Below are positions 1-5,721 of a stretch of DNA of 7,175 bases, piece after piece. The stretch covers positions 1 to 7,175 of the forward strand of contig SKRJ01000361.1 in the NCBI GenBank assembly GCA_007118555.1. Direction: 5' to 3'. This DNA is from Anaerolineae bacterium (GTDB lineage: Bacteria; Chloroflexota; Anaerolineae; UBA1429). Every line of letters begins with the position of its first letter. Positions within the stretch are counted from its first letter, which is position 1. The position numbers and the translations under genes were made by a program. The notes under the pieces are model-generated. The model was not told where the DNA came from. It did not search any database and saw nothing but the letters and a program-made list of their open reading frames with translations.

Positions 1-485
1 TCGGGCAGATAGAACACCGGATCATAGCCAAAGCCGTGCTCTCCCCGTGGCGTGCAGGCGATCTTGCCCTCGACGGTCCCCTCGGTAAAGGCCCGGCGTC
101 CGTCGGGCCAGGCGAGGGCAATGACGCAGCGAAAGCGAGCCGTGCGCTCTGTATGAGGCGCACCGGCGATCTCTTCCAGGAGCTTGCGATAGCGGTCCTC
201 GTCCGAGGCATCGGGTCCGGCATAACGTGCCGAGTACACCCCAGGGGCCCCATCCAAAGCGTCGACCTCGAGGCCAGAGTCATCCGCCATGGTCACCAGC
301 CCCGAGGCCTCGGCAAAGGCGCGCGCTTTGAGCAGGGCGTTCTCCGCAAAGGTCGTGCCTGTTTCATCGACCTCAAACTCGATGTTAAGATCGGCCAGGC
401 TGACGAGTTCGATGGGCAGTTCCTGGAGCAGCTCGGCATACTCGACCATTTTGCCGGTATTGTAGGTAGCAACCAGTAGACGCAT
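1..485 (-). CDS. rdgB: RdgB/HAM1 family non-canonical purine NTP pyrophosphatase (XTP/dITP diphosphatase), 3' end missing
   Basis: The enzyme hydrolyses dITP, XTP and dHAPTP to monophosphates in the cytoplasm and so keeps deaminated purines out of DNA and RNA. The first 161 codons are present. The N-terminal nucleotide-binding motif is LLVATYNTGKMVEY (residues 3-16). ETGTTFAENALLKA (41-54) is the family signature. MADDSGLEVDAL (66-77) carries the presumed catalytic Asp69. SARY lies at 85-88, and GEHGFGYDPVF (148-158) is the base-recognition and signature loop. The family is usually about 195-205 residues, so roughly 35-45 C-terminal residues lie beyond the window edge. The ATG at 485-483 is chosen because the product begins exactly at the family N-terminus, with a purine-rich AAGGGGGAAAG just upstream. 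The gene has its own promoter (512-540) and is separated from the upstream peptide gene by hairpins, so it is probably transcribed alone or as the first gene of an operon leaving the window. Assignment is secure from motifs. Confidence 0.96.
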   Translation of the reverse strand, partial: MRLLVATYNTGKMVEYAELLQELPIELVSLADLNIEFEVDETGTTFAENALLKARAFAEASGLVTMADDSGLEVDALDGAPGVYSARYAGPDASDEDRYRKLLEEIAGAPHTERTARFRCVIALAWPDGRRAFTEGTVEGKIACTPRGEHGFGYDPVFYLP

Positions 486-511
486 GATCTTTCCCCCTTG
501 TTCGACAAAGC

Positions 512-540
512 ACTATAGCATGGGGCGGGCCGTTCGACAA
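512..540 (-). promoter_or_regulatory. Sigma70-type promoter of rdgB
   Basis: Read on the minus strand, TTGTCG (540-535) and TATAGT (517-512) are separated by exactly 17 bp. That is 4/6 and 5/6 matches to the consensus. Transcription would start near 505, giving a leader of about 20 nt that ends in the rdgB ribosome-binding site. The 9-mer TTGTCGAAC occurs twice, once overlapping the -35 (540-532) and once just after the expected start (508-500). Confidence 0.7.
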
Positions 541-601
541 TTGGCACGGCGGTGCAGCAATGGGACAGGAAGAAGAGGAGCGCCTCAGCGGCAAAGAGGA
601 T

Positions 602-630
602 GGCGCGTGACAAGGGGGATGCCACGCGCC
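602..630 (-). terminator. GC-rich hairpin, possible terminator of the peptide/DUF5317 operon
   Basis: A perfect 8-bp stem (602-609 GGCGCGTG paired with 623-630 CACGCGCC) encloses a 13-nt loop. It lies about 45 nt downstream of the stop codon of the NHLP-clan peptide gene. On the minus strand only a short pyrimidine stretch (ATCCTCTTTG) follows, so this is not a textbook intrinsic terminator. It could also act as an mRNA 3'-end stabiliser. A second small hairpin at 643-657 (CTCTGG/CCAGAG, 3-nt loop) lies between it and the gene. Confidence 0.4.
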
Positions 631-674
631 GGGGATATGGGGCTCTGGTGGCCAGAGGTCACCAGGGAATGTTT

Positions 675-899
675 CTAGTAATACAGCACGGGCACGCTGC
701 TGCGGCTCGTGATCCACGCATCTACCTGGCTGGCAAAGCCCTGGAATGTGGTCGCCTTGATGGAGAGGATCGCGTTGGCTTCTTCGGGGGTGAGGCCGAA
801 ATCGCCGATGACGGCTGCTGCGTCCTCCAGGAGATGCTGTCGGAACTCGGCATCCACGATGGCGGTGCCTATGAGGGCCTGGATGTTTTCGTGTCGCAT
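675..899 (-). CDS. Small NHLP-clan (nitrile hydratase leader-like) peptide, Os1348 type; possible RiPP precursor
   Basis: This is a 74-residue acidic peptide. The ATG at 899-897 has GGAG 8 nt upstream; the longer open frame upstream of it overlaps the DUF5317 gene and does not look like protein. The first 50 residues follow the pattern of the nitrile-hydratase-leader clan as found in short Chloroflexota proteins. An amphipathic helix with ALIGTAIVDAEFRQHLLED (8-26) is followed by a FGLTPEEANAIL turn-helix (34-45) and a second short helix. In this clan such segments serve as leader peptides for RiPP maturases or stand as orphan small proteins. The tail ends SSVPVLYY, which could be a small core, but it has no Cys and no obvious cleavage motif. 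No maturase, protease or exporter is visible in the window. It follows the DUF5317 gene by 53 nt on the same strand, so the two are probably co-transcribed. The clan assignment comes from recalled sequence pattern, not a search. Confidence 0.8.
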   Translation of the reverse strand: MRHENIQALIGTAIVDAEFRQHLLEDAAAVIGDFGLTPEEANAILSIKATTFQGFASQVDAWITSRSSVPVLYY

Positions 900-952
900 G
901 TTACCATCTCCATTTCCGTCAGAGTGTGATAGATGATGATCTAGAATGAGTG

Positions 953-1534
953 CTACTCGGCCACGCTGCCGATCCTGCCAAACTGAGGGGCCTGGTCCTG
1001 TCTGCGCATCGTCCCGTAAAAGAACAGCAGAATACCTAGGGCCAAGATAATGTCCCCGATGCTGAACACGGTTGGGAAGGGACCTCTCAGGACGATAATG
1101 TCGCTGAGAAACCACAGGTTTGTCTGTGAGTGGGGCAGGATAATGTCCTTGGCCCCCAGAATCCGTGCGCCTGTCTCTAGCTCATAGGTCAGGTGGGTCA
1201 AGCCGGCCCGCCAGATGGCTTCTTTCGTGACCGGCATGTATCCGCCGTTGGCGACCGTGACCAGGGTGTTGAGCCCGAGGCCCAATCCAACGATGGGCAT
1301 ACCCGCCAGCCGGCGGTTGATCCAGACGAGGCCGATCAGAATGGCGTACGAGAGACTAAAGAGAATCGGCGCCATGCCCTGGATCGAATGCGTGTAGACG
1401 GCTACCACTTGGAGACCTATGGCCAAAAAGGCCAACCAGCCATGTTTGAAAGGTACTGTAGCCAGCCTGCTCAGGCTGCCACCGCTCACGAGAGCGATCG
1501 CTATGCCGAGAGCGACTGCCAGAATGAGTATCAT
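953..1534 (-). CDS. DUF5317 family integral membrane protein
   Basis: The product has 193 residues and several membrane segments, roughly at residues 1-17, 33-49, 56-72, 80-97 and 158-174, with a charged soluble C-terminal tail. Two signatures support DUF5317: NGGYMPV (96-102) and the late block LRGPFPTVFSIGDI (149-162), in which a Pro-rich stretch precedes the last membrane helix. The function of the family is unknown. The ATG at 1534 is preferred because the hydrophobic N-terminus then begins directly with MILILAV. A TTG three codons upstream (1543), with AGGA 4 nt before it, is an alternative giving 196 residues. The gene lies 101 nt downstream of the third small peptide and 53 nt upstream of the NHLP-clan peptide, all on one strand. 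It may have a role in membrane handling of those peptides, but that is only guilt by association. Confidence 0.88.
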   Translation of the reverse strand: MILILAVALGIAIALVSGGSLSRLATVPFKHGWLAFLAIGLQVVAVYTHSIQGMAPILFSLSYAILIGLVWINRRLAGMPIVGLGLGLNTLVTVANGGYMPVTKEAIWRAGLTHLTYELETGARILGAKDIILPHSQTNLWFLSDIIVLRGPFPTVFSIGDIILALGILLFFYGTMRRQDQAPQFGRIGSVAE

Positions 1535-1567
1535 GATCCGCAAAGCATCCTGGCCGAGCTTCTCTTG

Positions 1568-1596
1568 GCTATCGGCGTATCAGAAACTTGTGACAA
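1568..1596 (-). promoter_or_regulatory. Weak candidate internal promoter for DUF5317 and the NHLP-clan peptide
   Basis: On the minus strand TTGTCA (1596-1591, 5/6 to the -35 consensus) is followed after 17 bp by GATAGC (1573-1568), a poor 3/6 -10 match. Transcription would start near 1561, about 27 nt before the chosen ATG. The candidate is weak because of the -10. Confidence 0.25.
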
Positions 1597-1611
1597 TGGC
1601 AAGAGTGCCAT
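1596..1611 (-). other. Small intercistronic hairpin between the third peptide gene and the DUF5317 gene
   Basis: A 6-bp perfect stem (ATGGCA at 1596-1601 with TGCCAT at 1606-1611) has a 4-nt loop. It is immediately preceded on the minus strand by the 10-nt palindrome CATGATCATG (1609-1618, overlapping). No T-run follows, so it is not a strong terminator. It could lower read-through or protect the upstream peptide mRNA, giving more peptide than membrane protein. Confidence 0.3.
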
Positions 1612-1635
1612 GATCATGGATGACCCCATTTGCTC

Positions 1636-1782
1636 CTAGAGTGCGCCAGCCAACTGGGTCAACGAGTTCATGAAACCGCCACCGCCACCGGAGCCACTCC
1701 AGGGGATGGGCGCGCCTGCAGCCGCAACCAGCGCCGCTGCGGAAAGAATGATGTATGCGATGTGAAAGTATGCCTTTTTCAT
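1636..1782 (-). CDS. Small hydrophobic Gly-rich peptide, copy 3 of a tandem family
   Basis: The product has 48 residues and is not a family I recognise. The ATG at 1782-1780 is chosen because GGAGGAG lies 6 nt upstream and because the homologous residue starts the other two copies. The peptide has a basic start (MKKAYFH), one hydrophobic segment (residues 8-24), a GAPIPWSGS motif (23-31), a run of five glycines, and a short tail FMNSLTQLAGAL. An A-A-A motif at 20-22 could be cut by signal peptidase, releasing about 26 residues; Pro25 argues against a cut after Ala24. If uncut it would be a single-pass membrane peptide. It differs from copy 2 by two residues (I12/V and G36/S) and by start codon. 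Alternatives are a secreted signal peptide, a bacteriocin-like peptide or a type I toxin. That the gene is real is well supported by paralogy and ribosome site. Confidence 0.88.
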   Translation of the reverse strand: MKKAYFHIAYIILSAAALVAAAGAPIPWSGSGGGGGFMNSLTQLAGAL

Positions 1783-1817
1783 GGGATGCTCCTCCTGGGA
1801 TAGACCCTGATGAATCT

Positions 1818-1964
1818 CTAGAGTGCGCCAGCCAACTGGGTCAACGAGTTCATGAAACTGCCACCGCCACCGGAGCCACTCCAGGGGATGGGCGCGCCTG
1901 CAGCCGCAACCAGCGCCGCTGCGGAAAGAACGATGTACGCGATGTGGAAATACGCCTTTTTCAC
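1818..1964 (-). CDS. Small hydrophobic Gly-rich peptide, copy 2 of a tandem family
   Basis: The product has 48 residues and is of unknown family. The start is GTG at 1964-1962, with GGAGGAG 5 nt upstream; no ATG lies nearby in frame, and the same residue starts the other copies. The layout matches copy 3: KK-containing N-terminus, hydrophobic segment (8-24), PIPW at 25-28, a Gly/Ser stretch (29-36), and a tail ending LTQLAGAL. It is 140/147 nt identical to copy 3. All seven differences are transitions, and six of them lie within the first 35 nt of the gene. In that same 35 nt it is identical to copy 1. The gene ends 35 nt before the copy 3 start, so the two are certainly co-transcribed. Confidence 0.88.
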   Translation of the reverse strand: MKKAYFHIAYIVLSAAALVAAAGAPIPWSGSGGGGSFMNSLTQLAGAL

Positions 1965-2028
1965 GATTGCTCCTCCGTTGGTTCCAAGACTCGTACAAAT
2001 GCAGGTGGTGTTGTGCTGTTCCGGTTTC

Positions 2029-2196
2029 TTAGAAGGGGCCTCCGCCGGCCCGTGCCACGGCGCTGATCAGAGCGCCCAGGCCGGTGATGCCATTGCCGCC
2101 GCCAGAGCCGGTCCAGGGGATGGGAGCTCCAGCTGCGACAAGCAGAGCTGCTGCGGAGAGTACGATGTACGCGATGTGGAAATACGCCTTTTTCAC
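2029..2196 (-). CDS. Small hydrophobic Gly-rich peptide, copy 1 (promoter-proximal), with a divergent C-terminal half
   Basis: The product has 55 residues and starts at GTG 2196-2194 with AGGAGGAG 6 nt upstream. An upstream in-frame ATG (2274) would add 26 polar, unrelated residues and ignore this ribosome site, so it is rejected. Residues 1-34 match copies 2 and 3 closely: KKAYFHIAYIVLSAAAL, then AAGAPIPW and TGSGGG. The tail from residue 35 is different and longer, NGITGLGALISAVARAGGGPF, a Gly/Ala-rich possibly helical segment flanked by glycines. A conserved N-terminus with a variable C-terminus recalls a leader or anchor plus a mature segment, but no double-glycine cleavage site and no Cys are present. 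It is first in the operon, 128 nt after the expected transcription start and downstream of the regulator's terminator. Function is unknown. Confidence 0.88.
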   Translation of the reverse strand: MKKAYFHIAYIVLSAAALLVAAGAPIPWTGSGGGNGITGLGALISAVARAGGGPF

Positions 2197-2330
2197 GGCA
2201 TTCTCCTCCTGTTGCATTACCGACCCGGATCCATCTGATGCCGTGGAATGATGTTTCTCCGTCACGGGCCCCATGCTGGACTCATGACCCGGTTCGCTTC
2301 ATTCCCCTCCTCGGCCAACGATTTAGAGGC

Positions 2331-2362
2331 AGGATACAATGTGAGACTCACGGATCACTCAC
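2331..2362 (-). promoter_or_regulatory. SARP-like direct-repeat activator site plus -10 for the peptide operon
   Basis: On the minus strand heptamer GTGAGTG (2362-2356) is followed by 4 bp and then GTGAGTC (2351-2345), an 11-bp period. The second heptamer ends 8 bp before TATCCT (2336-2331), a 4/6 match to the -10 hexamer. No good -35 hexamer is visible. SARP family activators are known to bind heptameric direct repeats at 11-bp spacing with the last one 8 bp upstream of the -10, and the adjacent gene encodes a SARP-type DNA-binding plus BTAD module. The second half is also an inverted repeat, GTGAG-T-CTCAC (2351-2341), so a dyad-binding repressor is an alternative reading. Confidence 0.5.
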
Positions 2363-2380
2363 GAAAGGGGGGCCAGACAG

Positions 2381-2412
2381 CAAAAACACCCGATTTGGCG
2401 TAAATCGGGTGT
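2381..2412 (-). terminator. Rho-independent terminator of the large regulator gene
   Basis: A perfect 11-bp stem (2386-2396 with 2402-2412) closes a 5-nt loop (2397-2401). On the minus strand it is followed by TTTTTG. It begins 24 nt after the regulator's stop codon. It separates the regulator transcript from the peptide operon, which therefore needs its own promoter. Confidence 0.9.
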
Positions 2413-2435
2413 AAACTTTTCGGGAAGATACAGGG

Positions 2436-5400
2436 CTAGAAAGGCTCGATGGGGAGGTGGCCCTGGTGGATCTGATCAAACAGGCGCCGGGTATCGGGGC
2501 GCGGGGCGACGCCCATCTCTTGCTCCAGGATGCGGCTGCACTCGCGGAACTGGCGCACGGCGCCCGAGTCGTCGCCGAGCTGGGCTCTGCACCACATGAT
2601 GCCGCGGTGGGCGCGTTCGTCCAGTTCGTCGAGGGCGAGCACCCGCAGGTACAGAGTCTCTGCCGACTCGAACTCGCGCTGCTGGGCGAGATGGATCGCC
2701 TCGAGGGTCAGCAGCCGGATCATGTCGTGCTGCAGGGCATGGCGGAGCTCGTGACACCAGGGATAGTCATGGGCCTCGAGGAACCCGTTGCGGTAGATGT
2801 GGATGGCGTTGACACGCGCAATCCGGCCGGGCTCATCCTTTGCCTGGCCCAGGCGTGCCAGGCGCTCGAACTCGGCCACGTCGTAGCGGTACTGCAGCTT
2901 GGGGCTCAGGCGGTAGATGCCATTGACCTGCAGGATGGCGCTGCGGTCGAGGGCGCGTCGCAGGCGATAGATGGTGGAGTGAAAGAGACTCTCGCCCCGG
3001 GCCTGCGAGCTTTCGGGCCACAGCATATCGCTGATGCGTTCGCGCGCCAGGCCGGCCGGATACTGGGCCAGCAAAAAGGCCATGGTACGCGCCACGGAGG
3101 ACTCGAAATCGCGCACCAGATTGCCCTTGTAGATGACCTGGCTGCCGTCCAGCGCCAACAGCTCCAGCTCGAGGTCGTTATGCACCAGGCGCAGCCGGGG
3201 CTCCATCGTCACCTGGGGGAACAGCTCTTCGATCTGGGCGCGGATCCTGATGGCGTCGAGCCCCCGGATGCTCCATTCGCTGATATAGGGTAGCAGCTTG
3301 ATCGCTTCGGGGCCCTCGGCGATGATGAACTGATCGGTGTTCAGTTGCTCCGCGAGCTCGCCCAGATGCTCGAGTGCCTCGCGCAATGTGTGCGGGTCGC
3401 TGCGATGCCGTGCCAGCAGGGCCATCTGCAGGTACACCCGGGCCACTTCGCGGCGCCCACCTGCCTTTTCGAGAAGGGTCAGCGCTTGCCCCAAGTGGCG
3501 GTCTGCTGCATCTGGCTCATCCTCCTGGATGGCCAGGGCTCCCAGAGCGAGGTGCGTCAGGCCGATCGGTTCCTCCATGGCCTGGCGCTCGCCCTGATCG
3601 AGGGCCTCGGTGAGGGTCTGCCTCGCACGAACCACATCCTTGTTCAGGCGATGGGCATCGCCCATAGAGGCCAGCACATACAGCATCAGGCCGACCTGTC
3701 CGATAGAGGCTGCCACATCCAGCGCCTCCTCATACAGGGTCAGGGCCTCGGCATAGCGGCCGTGGTCCTTTTGCAGATCGCCGTTATTCAGGAGCGCATA
3801 GGCCTCGATGCGGCGATCGTGGCTCTGGCGGGCCTTTTCGATGCTCTCCTCGTAGCGATTCTGGGCCTCGGCGTATTGGGCCTGATGATGATGGATCACC
3901 CCCAGCCCCTGCAGGGTCATGGCCAGATCCGCGGGGTTGCCCACGCGGCGCCAGTGCATCAGGGCGCGATGGAGATAGCGCCGGGCGTCCTCCATGGCCC
4001 CCTGCAGATGCAGGCTGGTGCCCATGTCGTGGGAGATATAGGCGGCTATGACGGCATCGCCGTGGGCCTCGGCCAGCTCGAGGGCGCGGTGCATCTCTTG
4101 GCCGCCGCGCTCGGGATCGCCCAGCATATGGTAGCAGATACCGAGGTTCTGATGCGCGCGGATGAACGAGGGAGGATCGTCCCTTTCTTCGATGGTGTTC
4201 AGAACGCGGTAGCAGTAGGCGACGGCCTGATCGATGCGCTCCTGCATGCGATGGACGACGGCTTGCTGAAAGAGCACATGGGCCAGGCCCACGGCATTGC
4301 CCCGCTGGGCATAGATCTCGTAGGCGGGCTCCAGCATACGCTCCGCCTCGGCATAGGCGCCACTTTCGGTGGCGATTCGGGCGCGCACGACCATCAGCCT
4401 GGGATGCTGGTGGAGGATCTCGACGGGCAGAGCGTCGATCCACTCCTGGACCTCCTGGCGGCGGCCCATCTCGTAATACTCTTGCGCCACGATCTCGATC
4501 GCGTCCGCCGCCCGCGCATAGGCCTGGGCCGACAGGTAGCCCTGGATGGCCCAGGGCCAGCGTCCCTGATCGACCATGATGCGGGCTTCTTTGAGGAACA
4601 GCCGGCGATAGGCCTCGGGGCGCTCGGTCTCCAGCTTGGTGATCAGGAACTCGCGAAAGAGCTGATGATACTGGTACCAGCCGGCCGAGCTGCTGATCTC
4701 GAAAGTGAACAGCCCCTGCTCGGCCAGGCCCCTCAGGATCTGAGCCGAGTTGTCAATGTCCAGCAGGGCGTCGCACAGGGGCGGGCTCATCTCTTCCAGA
4801 ACCGAGGTGCCCAGCAGGAACTCTTGGAGCATGGGGCTCTGCTGAGCCAACACCTCTTGGGCCAAAAAGCCAAAGATATTGTCCAGCGAGCCCGACAGGT
4901 TGACGATCTCTTCGATCGTGCTGGTCCAACGGGTCTGGGACGCCAGCAGGATCGCCGTGATCCAGCCCTCGGAGCGGGCTGCCAGGATGTCCAGGCTCTC
5001 GGGCGCAAAGTCAGACATGCCGCGCAGGGCCAGCATCTGGCGGATCTCCTCGCGGGTGAACTTGAGCTGGCGCACGCCCAGGCCCACGATCTCCTCCCGG
5101 GCGGCGAGGCGGGTGAGGGTCAATCGTCGGGGGATGGCCCGCGAAGCGATGATCAGGTGGCAGTGCTCGGGGAGATAGCGCAGCAGCCCATCCACCAGTG
5201 CGTTGACGGGCTCGCTCTCCAACACCTCGTGATAGTCGTCCAGCACGAGGGCGAAATAGCCGCTGATGTTATCTTCGATCTCGGCGAGCAGCAGCCGGAT
5301 GAACGGCTCCACATCCTCGGCCGGCCCGCGAAAGGTGCGCAGGGTACGCAGCACCGACTCGCCAAAATCAGGAAAGCGACGCCGGATGGAGGCGACCAGA

Positions 5401-5663
5401 TACTCGACAAAGGTGCGGACTTGATTGTCGCCTGCATCGAGGGTATACCAGCAGACAGGGAGCTCGGCGTCGTGGGCATAGTCGATAAGGAGCGACGTCT
5501 TTCCATAGCCCGCACCGGCCGAGATGAGGACGACCTTGTGGTTGATATTGCTATGCAAAAAACCCACCAGGCGTTCGCGACGCAGCAGCGTCGGCACGCG
5601 CTGGGGAATCTGAATCTTGCTGCCGATGAGCGGGTACTCTCCGTGCATCAAGGTCGAACCCAT
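2436..5663 (-). CDS. Large MalT-like STAND ATPase / TPR / SARP-type (winged helix plus BTAD) transcriptional regulator
   Basis: This is a 1075-residue cytoplasmic regulator. A MalT-like STAND ATPase occupies about residues 10-345. Its Walker A is GAGYGKTS (50-57, Lys55), its Walker B is FALVLDDYHEV (137-147, Asp142/Asp143), IIASR (171-175) is the arginine sensor-like motif, and WYQYHQLFREFL (329-340) is the element typical of MalT-type winged helices. TPR-like repeats run from about 420 to 780, for example GRYAEALTLYEEALDVA at 635-651. A winged helix (about 825-922, with YRLRRALD at 899-906 and NGIYRLSP) and a BTAD helical domain (about 927-1065, ending GVAPRPDTRRLFDQI) finish the protein. 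In classical SARPs the DNA-binding domain is N-terminal; here winged helix and BTAD are C-terminal. By family knowledge, ATP and an inducer bound by the STAND/TPR part would trigger oligomerisation and activation. The ATG at 5663 has a weak ribosome site; Met6 (5648) is possible. The adjacent downstream peptide operon is the obvious candidate target. Confidence 0.94.
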   Translation of the reverse strand: MGSTLMHGEYPLIGSKIQIPQRVPTLLRRERLVGFLHSNINHKVVLISAGAGYGKTSLLIDYAHDAELPVCWYTLDAGDNQVRTFVEYLVASIRRRFPDFGESVLRTLRTFRGPAEDVEPFIRLLLAEIEDNISGYFALVLDDYHEVLESEPVNALVDGLLRYLPEHCHLIIASRAIPRRLTLTRLAAREEIVGLGVRQLKFTREEIRQMLALRGMSDFAPESLDILAARSEGWITAILLASQTRWTSTIEEIVNLSGSLDNIFGFLAQEVLAQQSPMLQEFLLGTSVLEEMSPPLCDALLDIDNSAQILRGLAEQGLFTFEISSSAGWYQYHQLFREFLITKLETERPEAYRRLFLKEARIMVDQGRWPWAIQGYLSAQAYARAADAIEIVAQEYYEMGRRQEVQEWIDALPVEILHQHPRLMVVRARIATESGAYAEAERMLEPAYEIYAQRGNAVGLAHVLFQQAVVHRMQERIDQAVAYCYRVLNTIEERDDPPSFIRAHQNLGICYHMLGDPERGGQEMHRALELAEAHGDAVIAAYISHDMGTSLHLQGAMEDARRYLHRALMHWRRVGNPADLAMTLQGLGVIHHHQAQYAEAQNRYEESIEKARQSHDRRIEAYALLNNGDLQKDHGRYAEALTLYEEALDVAASIGQVGLMLYVLASMGDAHRLNKDVVRARQTLTEALDQGERQAMEEPIGLTHLALGALAIQEDEPDAADRHLGQALTLLEKAGGRREVARVYLQMALLARHRSDPHTLREALEHLGELAEQLNTDQFIIAEGPEAIKLLPYISEWSIRGLDAIRIRAQIEELFPQVTMEPRLRLVHNDLELELLALDGSQVIYKGNLVRDFESSVARTMAFLLAQYPAGLARERISDMLWPESSQARGESLFHSTIYRLRRALDRSAILQVNGIYRLSPKLQYRYDVAEFERLARLGQAKDEPGRIARVNAIHIYRNGFLEAHDYPWCHELRHALQHDMIRLLTLEAIHLAQQREFESAETLYLRVLALDELDERAHRGIMWCRAQLGDDSGAVRQFRECSRILEQEMGVAPRPDTRRLFDQIHQGHLPIEPF

Positions 5664-5673
5664 CTCTATGTTG

Positions 5674-5685
5674 ATAGTTGACTAT
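5674..5685. promoter_or_regulatory. Short dyad in the regulator's leader, possible operator
   Basis: ATAGT-TG-ACTAT is a perfect 5-bp inverted repeat. It falls at about +1 to +12 of the predicted regulator transcript and 10 nt before its ATG. The position would suit a repressor or autoregulation. At 5 bp per arm it may be chance. Confidence 0.3.
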
Positions 5686-5692
5686 GGGGGAT

Positions 5693-5721
5693 ATTGTAGC
5701 ACCTTTTTGCAGGCTTTACAA
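5693..5721 (-). promoter_or_regulatory. Sigma70-type promoter of the large regulator
   Basis: On the minus strand TTGTAA (5721-5716, 4/6) and TACAAT (5698-5693, 5/6) are separated by exactly 17 bp. The predicted start near 5686 gives a very short leader of about 22 nt. This fits the weak Shine-Dalgarno of the gene and suggests low, steady expression. Confidence 0.72.

Noticed and set aside
36..479. Plus-strand open frame of 147 codons opposite rdgB
   Set aside because: The minus strand here encodes RdgB with all family motifs. The plus-strand product has no protein-like features and no ribosome site.
1636..1964. Insertion sequence or mobile element as the source of the near-identical repeat
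   Set aside because: The repeat coincides with a short gene. No transposase, terminal inverted repeats or target-site duplications are seen, so simple tandem gene duplication fits better.
1636..1998. A 120-residue reading of peptide copy 3 extending back over copy 2
   Set aside because: Its N-terminal half is copy 2 read in a wrong frame. The strong ribosome site and paralogy fix the start at 1782.
1636..2196. Lanthipeptide or other Cys-based RiPP precursors
   Set aside because: The peptides contain no Cys, few Ser/Thr and no double-Gly leader motif, and no modification enzyme is in the window.
2029..2274. Longer 81-residue version of peptide copy 1 starting at an upstream ATG
   Set aside because: The extra 26 residues are polar and absent from copies 2 and 3. 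The strong GGAGGAG site and the shared N-terminus both point to the GTG at 2196.
3345..5681. A 778-codon open frame on the plus strand, antisense to the regulator
   Set aside because: It lies wholly opposite a gene with clear domains. Its translation is rich in Gly, Leu, Gln and His with no recognisable motif. Such long antisense frames are common in GC-rich coding DNA.
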